From UBA10161 sp964581105 (lineage in GTDB: Archaea; Micrarchaeota; Micrarchaeia; Anstonellales; Anstonellaceae), in contig CAZOMB010000004.1 of the NCBI GenBank assembly GCA_964581105.1, positions 1 to 64,000 of the forward strand: a stretch of 64,000 bases of DNA. Reading direction: 5' to 3'. This document shows positions 33,863 through 41,089 of this stretch, piece by piece (positions within the stretch are counted from its first letter, which is position 1; each line of letters begins with the position of its first letter). The notes under the pieces were generated by a model. That model had not been told where the DNA came from, did no database searches, and worked only from the letters and a program-made list of their open reading frames with translations. The translations under genes were made by a program, and so were the position numbers.

Positions 33863-36457
33863 ATGGTTGAAAAGGACAAGCTTCTCAAGCTGAAAATTTC
33901 AAAAAACGCATATGTTTTCGACGTGAGGAGAAAGTACAATGCAAAAAGGAGCTTTAGGGTGAAAAAAAAGCCTGACACGCCTTTTGATGACTTGAAGGGA
34001 ACTGCCCTTTCTCTTTTAAAGAAAAAAAAGCAGGAGAAAAAGCAAGAAAAAAAGCCAAAAGCCCCACTCGGGGCAAAGCTGCCTGAAAGCCCAAAATCTG
34101 CAATTGCAAAGACAGCTGCGATTGTTGTCCTTATTTTCATTTTACTTGGCGCTGCATTTGTATGGCTAATGCTCCAAGGGCCTGGTGCAGGGCCAGAGGA
34201 AATTGAAGCGCCTGATGTTTTCTCAGGGTCATTCGGCTATTCAATAGAGCAGTCAATGGTCCTGTCTTCCAGCCAAGAGGATGAACTTTCTAGGTCTGCC
34301 TATTTTTTGGTTGACTTTGATGCAAGGAACCTTGGCGGGCTTAACTTTTCTGCATCTGTTTTCTCGCAAAAGCCCTCAGTCCAGGTATTTTTGCTTGACT
34401 ATGCAAGGGACAGCGCTGACTCCTACCCTGTTTTCAGGAGGAATTTGATTGACAAGCTTAAAGAGAATGGGATTTCTGTGAATGAGATAGACATTGAGGC
34501 GCTTTCTTCTTTGCCAGGAGGCGCCCTGGTTGTTGTGCCAACAGGCTATTTGCCAAAAGAGCTTTTGGGAATTGGCAGCCAGCTTGACTTCAAAAAGCTT
34601 CTTTCGAGAGGGGTAACAATAGTTTACATTGGAAGGGAATTTGACTCGCTTGCCCTTGACCAGGCAGGCTCAGCAATCCCTGTTTCTTATAATGAGCTTT
34701 TGTTTGCAAAATCAAAGCCAGAGTCAGAGGATGGGTTTGGGCTGTATGACGCCCAGTATGTTGTTGGCCAGATTGCAGGAAGAAATGACATTGACCTGGC
34801 TTTTTTTGGCAAAATATATGGCTCTGTTTCAGTCATAGGAAACAAAAACGGCTCTATTTTGTTCCTTCCCCAGTCGCTTGACGGAGGCTGGAGAACAGAC
34901 GGCAAGGCAGCTGCACAAGATGTTGTAAGGCTTATAACAGAGGAAAGATGGCTTTCGCTTATTGCCTATGCCTCAAAGGAGATTGACCTTGAGGAAGAGC
35001 AATCAGGCATGGTGTCACTTTACTCAACCAGTTTTCCCAGTGACTCTGCGTATGTGAAATTCACTGCAAAAGCGCTTGACCTTGAGGGTAATGAAAGAAG
35101 CTCAACAGAAGTTCTCAAGCTAAAGAAAGTCCAGAAAGGGGAAATGACCCAGCCTGAGCCTGAGGCAGTCCCATATTACCTTTCAGGAGAGAGGACCAGG
35201 TTTAACATAGAGCTTAGGGAAACAGACCCCACGCCTGTAAAGCTTTATATCAGCATGTACAAGGACGGAACTGAGCTTCAGCGCTCTGACCTTGAGCTTG
35301 GCCTTACAAACCCAACAATAGACAAGTCAGTTGATTTTCAGGTAAATGCAGAGCCAGGAAATTACACTGCATATGTGGTAAACTCAAAAGGCAAAATATA
35401 TGCTGCAACAAGGCTGGATGTTATTGACCTGCAAATATACACAAACAGCAGCGACTGGCAGCAAGGGAAGTTCACTTTCCTTCTTTCTGCAGCAGGAAAG
35501 CCTGTTGTTCCGCGCAGCCTTTCAATCTCCCTGGATGGGAAAGGGAAAAGGCAATACACCCCCTCTTCATTCGCATACTCAGGAACAAGCACTGCCATAA
35601 CTTATGAATATGCAGGGGAGATAAAGCCTGGCTTGCATGAATTCATTTTTACTGCAGGCGACTGGAGCAAAAAATATGAGCAGGATTATTTTGCTGCCAA
35701 AAACTTTTGGGAAAACCCTGTTGTTATTTTTCTTGCAATTGTCTCGTTGGCTGTTTTTGGAATAGGCCTTAGCCTAAGAAGGCCAGAAGTCCTGAGATAT
35801 GGGCTTGATGTTCCGGACTTTCCCCCTCTTTCAACAATAAAAATACCTGTGAAAAAGGAAACTGTGCTCGATATACTTGACACTGTTAATGCCTCTTACT
35901 CATGGAAATGGATGCCGCTTGGCACTGATGAGATAAAAAAAGGCTTTAGAAAGCTGACTTACAACGGCAAGCCCATCCTAATAGGGGACTTTAACCTTGA
36001 CATGGTGCTTGTCAAGCTTCGGGATGCCGGGCTTGTTAAAGAGGAGCTTGGCTATTGGGGCAGGGCTGAATGGGAAAAGCAAAGCAACCATTCAATGCAT
36101 TACCTTGCAATGTACAGGATTTTGCGCAATGTATTTGTGAACAATGCTGTGAAATTCTCAAAGCTGGATGCAATGAATGACTGTGACATAAAGGCAATTG
36201 TAGGGAAAGAAAGGCTGTATCTCCACATAATGGAAGAGCCAAAGGAAAGGGTTGTGCACAGGGCGCTTGCAACCTCTGGCAAGGGCAAGACACTCATAGT
36301 ATTCAGGTCAAAAGATGAGGCATCCTCCTTCCGCTCTTCTCTTACCTCAACCTCAAGGCTTGCTGTCGGGCTTAAGATGGAGGTCAACAGCAGGAACATA
36401 TTGCTGCTTCCTGTGAAAAGAGGGGTTTCCGGGTATTTGAGGGGCCTTTCAAGGTAG
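33863..36457 (+). CDS. large membrane protein with exported ectodomain
   Basis: An 864-residue protein. Residues 1-80 are cytosolic and very basic (LLKKKKQEKKQEKKPKAP). One membrane helix at about 85-110 (TAAIVVLIFILLGAAFVWLM) leads to an ectodomain of about 520 residues, with a Rossmann-like first part (VFLLDYARDS, GALVVVPTGYLPKE) and later beta-rich Ig-like repeats. A second membrane helix near residue 630 (NPVVIFLAIVSLAVFGIGL) is followed by a cytosolic domain of about 210 residues. No family recognised. The ATG at 33863 is used; a TTG at 33824 in the same frame would overlap the previous gene. It is the last gene of the cluster. Confidence 0.65.
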   Translation: MVEKDKLLKLKISKNAYVFDVRRKYNAKRSFRVKKKPDTPFDDLKGTALSLLKKKKQEKKQEKKPKAPLGAKLPESPKSAIAKTAAIVVLIFILLGAAFVWLMLQGPGAGPEEIEAPDVFSGSFGYSIEQSMVLSSSQEDELSRSAYFLVDFDARNLGGLNFSASVFSQKPSVQVFLLDYARDSADSYPVFRRNLIDKLKENGISVNEIDIEALSSLPGGALVVVPTGYLPKELLGIGSQLDFKKLLSRGVTIVYIGREFDSLALDQAGSAIPVSYNELLFAKSKPESEDGFGLYDAQYVVGQIAGRNDIDLAFFGKIYGSVSVIGNKNGSILFLPQSLDGGWRTDGKAAAQDVVRLITEERWLSLIAYASKEIDLEEEQSGMVSLYSTSFPSDSAYVKFTAKALDLEGNERSSTEVLKLKKVQKGEMTQPEPEAVPYYLSGERTRFNIELRETDPTPVKLYISMYKDGTELQRSDLELGLTNPTIDKSVDFQVNAEPGNYTAYVVNSKGKIYAATRLDVIDLQIYTNSSDWQQGKFTFLLSAAGKPVVPRSLSISLDGKGKRQYTPSSFAYSGTSTAITYEYAGEIKPGLHEFIFTAGDWSKKYEQDYFAAKNFWENPVVIFLAIVSLAVFGIGLSLRRPEVLRYGLDVPDFPPLSTIKIPVKKETVLDILDTVNASYSWKWMPLGTDEIKKGFRKLTYNGKPILIGDFNLDMVLVKLRDAGLVKEELGYWGRAEWEKQSNHSMHYLAMYRILRNVFVNNAVKFSKLDAMNDCDIKAIVGKERLYLHIMEEPKERVVHRALATSGKGKTLIVFRSKDEASSFRSSLTSTSRLAVGLKMEVNSRNILLLPVKRGVSGYLRGLSR

Positions 36458-36496
36458 CTTTTTTAAACCTCAAAAGAGCTTTCAGACTGACTGTTT

Positions 36497-37681
36497 ATGC
36501 GAATAGCAATGCTTGGGTGGGAGTTTCCCCCATTCATATCTGGGGGCCTTGGTGTCCACTGCTTTGAGCTTACAAAGGCGCTTTGCGAGAAAGGCGCGCA
36601 AATAGATTTTTTCATGCCTGTGTCAGGCAAGAAAATAAGCTCGCCACACAAGGGGCTGCGGATAGTGGAGGTTGCAAAAACAGTGCTTAAGCCATATATG
36701 TTTTTCTCGAAAACCGGGAAAAGGGCAGGCTATGGCAAGAACCTTGTGAATGCAGTAAAGGAATACTGGTCACATTGCATTTCCTCAGTCCTTGCCTATT
36801 CACAGGAAAACAGGTATGACATCATACATGCGCATGACTGGCTTGCCTCAAGGGCAGGAATAGAGCTTAAGCAAAAGCTCTCAATCCCCCTAGTACAGAC
36901 TTTCCATTCAACTGAATTTGACAGAACCAGCTGGCCTTGGCAATACATTCTTGACATTGAAAGGTCTGCAACTGAAAATGCTGACCTGATAATAGCAGTG
37001 AGCAAAAGGACCGGCGACCAGGTAGAAAGGCTTGGCGCGCAAAAGCAAAGAATAAGGGTTGTTTACAATGGGGTTGACCGGGAGAAATTTTCCTCTTCCC
37101 AGGTTGAAAAACTTGGAAGCTTTAGGAAAAAAAGGAAAATAGTCCTGTTTTTGGGAAGGTTAACAGAGCAAAAAGGGCCTGTGCAGTTCCTTCATGCAGC
37201 AAAAAGGGTGCTTGCAAAAGAGCCTGACACCCTGTTTGTAATTGCAGGCAAAGGCGAGCTTCTCCCCCTTCTGATAAATATGAGCCTTGGCATGGGAATT
37301 TCAAAAAATGTACGTTTCCTAGGGTATATACCTGATGAGGAGCAGAGGAAAATATACAAGGTTGCAGACGTTTATGTAATGCCCTCAACTTCAGAGCCTT
37401 TTGGCATAACTGCACTTGAGGCAATGAGCAGTGGAGTGCCAGTAATAATATCAAAAACCTCTGGAGTTGCTGAAATAGTAAAGTCTGCAATAAAGGTTGA
37501 CTTTTGGGATATAAACTCAATGGCTGACAAAATACTTGCCCTGCTTAAGTACAGGCCCCTTGCAAAAACAATGGCAGGCATGTCATTAGGCGAGGCTGGA
37601 AAATGGACATGGGAAAGGACAGCTGCTGAGACATTGAAGGTGTATGAGGAAGCGATAAATAGTAGGAAGAGCAATAATTAA
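36497..37681 (+). CDS. glycogen synthase-like glycosyltransferase (GT-B)
   Basis: A 394-residue GT-B enzyme. The N-terminus MRIAMLGWEFPPFISGGLGV has the glycine-rich acceptor/nucleotide loop of glycogen/starch synthases and related GT4/GT5 enzymes. The C-terminal half has VLFLGRLTEQKGPVQFLHAA and PSTSEPFGITALEAMSSGVP, with the two Glu of the E-x7-E motif. It would extend an alpha-glucan from a nucleotide sugar. The GH57 enzyme gene starts immediately downstream, a known archaeal pair for glycogen or alpha-glucan metabolism. Leaderless promoter: ttttttaaac lies about 30 nt upstream. Confidence 0.85.
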   Translation: MRIAMLGWEFPPFISGGLGVHCFELTKALCEKGAQIDFFMPVSGKKISSPHKGLRIVEVAKTVLKPYMFFSKTGKRAGYGKNLVNAVKEYWSHCISSVLAYSQENRYDIIHAHDWLASRAGIELKQKLSIPLVQTFHSTEFDRTSWPWQYILDIERSATENADLIIAVSKRTGDQVERLGAQKQRIRVVYNGVDREKFSSSQVEKLGSFRKKRKIVLFLGRLTEQKGPVQFLHAAKRVLAKEPDTLFVIAGKGELLPLLINMSLGMGISKNVRFLGYIPDEEQRKIYKVADVYVMPSTSEPFGITALEAMSSGVPVIISKTSGVAEIVKSAIKVDFWDINSMADKILALLKYRPLAKTMAGMSLGEAGKWTWERTAAETLKVYEEAINSRKSNN

Positions 37682-37685
37682 CTTG

Positions 37686-38873
37686 GTGAGATGCTTGCAA
37701 GTCTGCATATATTTCCAGGTCCATCAGCCAATGAGGCTTTCCTTATTCTCAATGTTTTCTGACAATGGGGACTCTGGAGGGGCTTATTTTGACAAAGATT
37801 TGAACAGCAAAATAATGCAAAAGGTTGCTGAAAAGTGCTATATCCCTGCAAATCAGCTCATGCTTGAGCTTTTGGAAAACCACCCTGACTTTAAGATAAG
37901 CTATTCACTGACAGGGGTATTTATTGAGCAGTGCAAGCAGTTTGCGCCGCAAGTTTTGGAGTCTTTTGCTTCCCTTGCAAAAACAGGCAAAGTAGAGTTT
38001 TTGTCAGAGACCTATTATCACTCGCTTTCATACCTGTTTTCAGACAAGGACGAGTTTTTGGAGCAAATAAAGCTTCACAGCAAGGAAATCTCCTCATTTG
38101 CAAAGCCCTCAAAAGTATTCAGGAATACTGAGGCAATGTTTTCAAATGACATTGCCTATTTGGTTGAAAGGCTTGGGTATGAAGGCATACTTGCAGAAGG
38201 GCTTGAGCACATACTTGGCTGGCGCTCGCCAAACTACCTCTATACTGTGAATGGCTGCGAAAAAATCAAAGCCCTGCTTCGCCACTTCAAGCTTTCAGAT
38301 GACATTGGCTACAGATTTTCTGCAAAATGGTGGAATGAACACCCGCTTACTGCAGACAAGTATGCGCGCTGGCTGTCAACCCTTCAGGGAGACTGTGTGA
38401 ACATATTCATGGACTATGAGACATTTGGCGAGCACCACTGGAAAGACACAGGGATATTTGAGTTTTTAAGGCACTTGCCAACTGAGGTCGAAAAGCACAA
38501 GGATTTGCGGTTTGCAACCCCAACTGAGCTTGTGAAAAACATAGGGCCAAGGGATGACATAGATGTGCCCAATTTGACCTCATGGGCAGACATGGAAAGG
38601 GACACATCTGCATGGCTTGGCAATGAAATGCAGAAAAACGCGTTTTCAGAGCTTGAAGCGCTTGGCGAAAAGGTAAAAGAGGCAAAGCATGATGGCTTGA
38701 TGAGGACTTGGAGGATGCTTGGCAATTCAGACCATTTTTACTATATGTGCACAAAGTCATTGTCAGACCAGGATGTCCACAATTACTTTTCGCCCTATGA
38801 CTCGCCTTTTGATGCCTACATAAACTACATGAACATATTGAATGATTTTCGGGAAAAAATTGGGAAAGTCTAA
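37686..38873 (+). CDS. glycoside hydrolase family 57 (alpha-amylase/glucanotransferase-like)
   Basis: A 395-residue GH57 enzyme. Conserved regions in order: CIYFQVHQP at the N-terminus (His-Gln-Pro), a VEFLSETYYHSLSYLFS segment as region 2, the GILAEGLEHILGWR region where GH57 proteins carry the nucleophile Glu, and NIFMDYETFGEHHW with the acid/base Asp. Length matches the short archaeal alpha-amylase-like GH57. Exact specificity (hydrolysis, transfer or branching) is not clear. The start is GTG 37686 or TTG 37683; no ATG upstream is in frame. It is coupled to the preceding glycosyltransferase, 4 nt after its stop. Confidence 0.88.
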   Translation: MRCLQVCIYFQVHQPMRLSLFSMFSDNGDSGGAYFDKDLNSKIMQKVAEKCYIPANQLMLELLENHPDFKISYSLTGVFIEQCKQFAPQVLESFASLAKTGKVEFLSETYYHSLSYLFSDKDEFLEQIKLHSKEISSFAKPSKVFRNTEAMFSNDIAYLVERLGYEGILAEGLEHILGWRSPNYLYTVNGCEKIKALLRHFKLSDDIGYRFSAKWWNEHPLTADKYARWLSTLQGDCVNIFMDYETFGEHHWKDTGIFEFLRHLPTEVEKHKDLRFATPTELVKNIGPRDDIDVPNLTSWADMERDTSAWLGNEMQKNAFSELEALGEKVKEAKHDGLMRTWRMLGNSDHFYYMCTKSLSDQDVHNYFSPYDSPFDAYINYMNILNDFREKIGKV

Positions 38874-39877
38874 AGGCCACTCAGGTCAAATGCATCGTTC
38901 TTCTTGCCTATGCGGTAATTTCCAAAATTAGTGTTAATCTCCATATTAGTGCCTTTATGGTTTGAAGACAAATAAAGCCGACCATTGCTCAGAACAAATT
39001 CTCTTTGCAAAAACCCAGTTCTAAGAGCAACTCTCACGTCTGATGAGACTGCAAAATCATTTGTGTGGGTGAGGAAACTAAAGCTCTCTGGCTCAATTGT
39101 TCCAAGATAAAAATCTTTACACGCTTCGTCAAACGAGTAACCGTACTCAGCCAGCCTGCTTTTAAGGTGCCAAAGATGCGGTGTTTCATCCAAGCCAGGG
39201 ACCTGCTTGCCATTAAGGGAAAGTAAAAAGCCATATTCATTTCTTGGCCGTCCGTCAATATCTGTAATCGCAAAGACAAAATCCCCTATTTTGCCGTGCT
39301 TTTTGTGCCATACCTCATAGTTGCACTCTGATTCTGTGCTGGTTGTTTTGTTCAAGTAAGTCCGGCTGCCCCCAAGAAGAAGGTAATCTGCCTCAAAGTC
39401 AGCAATCTTCTTTATCTCATGAATTGAGTCTTCTGGGGCAAAAAAACCAATGTGCTCAAGCGCAAATGTGACAAGCGATGAACTGTTTGATTTGACCACA
39501 GGCCCAGGCTCGATGCTTCTTTTCTCCATATATTTAAGCCAACTGGACAGGGATTCATACTGGTTTTCAAAAAGGCTGTCATTCTGAAGATATTCGAGGA
39601 TGTGCAGGCCTATGCGCATTAATTGATCATCCTGATAACTTATTGACAGGCTATCAACAAGCTTTTGCTTTTCTTTTGCAAACCTTGGCTCTGTGCTTAG
39701 CGGATTTTTTTGCATGAAGTCAAGCAGCTCCTTGGAGTTGTTAAGTATCCTCTGCCTTGCATCTGACAAACGCCTGGATACTGCAGTGCATGAGCCCCTA
39801 ATCTGCCCTAATGCCTGCTTTCTTTCTTCTGGTGTACTGAATTTTGATGACATAACAATCAATCCCTTTTGTAGCAA
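38870..39877 (-). CDS. hypothetical protein, second gene of a two-gene unit
   Basis: A 335-residue soluble protein without recognised family. The N-terminal about 70 residues are helical; the middle contains a strand-rich part (DYLLLGGSRTYLNK, GDFVFAITDIDGRPRN) and a C-terminal beta-rich end (NGRLYLSSNHKGTNMEINT). No signal peptide or membrane segment. It overlaps the upstream gene by 19 nt, implying coupling, and the 3' end overlaps the convergent GH57 gene by 4 nt. Confidence 0.65.
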   Translation of the reverse strand: MLQKGLIVMSSKFSTPEERKQALGQIRGSCTAVSRRLSDARQRILNNSKELLDFMQKNPLSTEPRFAKEKQKLVDSLSISYQDDQLMRIGLHILEYLQNDSLFENQYESLSSWLKYMEKRSIEPGPVVKSNSSSLVTFALEHIGFFAPEDSIHEIKKIADFEADYLLLGGSRTYLNKTTSTESECNYEVWHKKHGKIGDFVFAITDIDGRPRNEYGFLLSLNGKQVPGLDETPHLWHLKSRLAEYGYSFDEACKDFYLGTIEPESFSFLTHTNDFAVSSDVRVALRTGFLQREFVLSNGRLYLSSNHKGTNMEINTNFGNYRIGKKNDAFDLSGL

Positions 39878-40965
39878 CTCCTTGTAAGCTCTGATGATTT
39901 TTCTCCATTTTCATAAAGCCAAAGCTCGTTATTTCCAGGCTCAAGCCTTACTGAAAAATCCCCACTCTCATCCTTAAGCTCAATTTTTGCTGAAGGCACT
40001 ATTTTAAGGGAGCCAGCATCAGGCCATGACTCAATTGAAAACTGGAAAGCATCCGGCTTAACATCTTTCATGTCAACGCAAAGGGCTTCATGGGTATAGC
40101 GTTTGACTCCCGGGGCTTTTGCTGATTTTAGAGGTATGCCCTGCTTCAGGTTTTTGTAGAGCAGCTCAAGGTCAAGCCTTGCTGTTTCAAGAAACAGCCG
40201 TAAAATAGCTTGGCAGTGCATACCCAATTTCTCAACCTGCAAGCCAGATACTTTCAGGTTAAAATCAAGTGTTTGAGCATCAATTATTTCTTTGCCCTTC
40301 TCATGAATAAGCTCATAAGAAAGAAGAGGCATTTTCAAAAGCCTGTCGGTTTCTTTCTTATTCTCGCAGGCAATCTTATGGGTTTGTACCCTTATCTCTC
40401 CAACTCTGTCCTTGAGTTCTTCGGAAAATATTCTATAAGTTTTCGCAGTTGGTCTGGCTGGAGGAGGAAATATCCAATCCACATGAAGGTCAATTGGAAG
40501 GAACAGCCTACTTGTGAAACTGAAAACATAGTTCATTGCTTCATCTCCAGCCCCATAATATGCAAGAAGAGGAAGGAGAGACTTGTTCTTTTTCATCAAA
40601 TAATCGTTTTTTGCATCTGCAAAATAGCTTGGCTGGACTTTCTGGACATTCTCTTTATCTCCATGTATTGCTTTTCCAAAAATAGATACTTTCTGCAAAT
40701 CATCGCTTGTTTTGACAACATGGTAAGAATAAGACAACCAATGCCTAGCCTCAAACTCAAAAGCCCTGAAGTTGCGCACCATCCTTTTATTGTCTTCTGA
40801 TTTGGCACTACCTTCATCCAGGAAACTTCCTTTGACACACCTGTCAATAGCAAGAGTTCTGCCTAATTCTTCATCTACTCTTTTCTTAAGAACTCCAAAA
40901 GCTTGCCTAGTTTCTTCCACGTCTTTTGCTGCCTTATTCCTAATGTTTTCCAATACTTTTTGCAT
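39859..40965 (-). CDS. hypothetical protein, possibly polymerase-beta-like nucleotidyltransferase
   Basis: A 368-residue soluble protein. The N-terminal part is helical. A region near residues 38-50 reads AIDRCVKGSFLDEGSAKSED, which vaguely resembles the GS-containing loop of DNA-polymerase-beta-type nucleotidyltransferases, but the expected D-x-D triad is not clear. The C-terminal about 80 residues are beta-rich. No family is assigned. It has a TATA box about 27 nt upstream (40988-40997) and is co-transcribed with the 335-residue gene. Confidence 0.55.
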   Translation of the reverse strand: MQKVLENIRNKAAKDVEETRQAFGVLKKRVDEELGRTLAIDRCVKGSFLDEGSAKSEDNKRMVRNFRAFEFEARHWLSYSYHVVKTSDDLQKVSIFGKAIHGDKENVQKVQPSYFADAKNDYLMKKNKSLLPLLAYYGAGDEAMNYVFSFTSRLFLPIDLHVDWIFPPPARPTAKTYRIFSEELKDRVGEIRVQTHKIACENKKETDRLLKMPLLSYELIHEKGKEIIDAQTLDFNLKVSGLQVEKLGMHCQAILRLFLETARLDLELLYKNLKQGIPLKSAKAPGVKRYTHEALCVDMKDVKPDAFQFSIESWPDAGSLKIVPSAKIELKDESGDFSVRLEPGNNELWLYENGEKSSELTRSCYKRD

Positions 40966-40987
40966 GGGGAAAATATGCTCTCTTCCC

Positions 40988-40997
40988 TTTTTAAATG
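40988..40997 (-). promoter_or_regulatory. TATA box of the two-gene unknown unit
   Basis: On the minus strand, catttaaaaa lies about 27 nt before the ATG at 40965. Confidence 0.5.
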
Positions 40998-41060
40998 TAA
41001 TGCTGTTCCACTAATAACCACTACTATAATCTTATGCCAAACCCAAGCATTAGCAGTAAG

Positions 41061-41068
41061 TATATAAT
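41061..41068 (+). promoter_or_regulatory. TATA box of the membrane AAA ATPase gene
   Basis: The sequence tatataat is centred about 26 nt before the ATG at 41090, giving a leaderless mRNA and excluding the upstream GTG at 41084. Confidence 0.55.
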
Positions 41069-41089
41069 CCTCTTTTCCGATTTGTGAGC

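Noticed and set aside
29945..36457. Conjugative element integrated near the 5S gene
   Set aside because: No relaxase, coupling protein, integrase or flanking repeat was seen, and composition looks like the rest of the window, so a resident system is more likely than a recent element.
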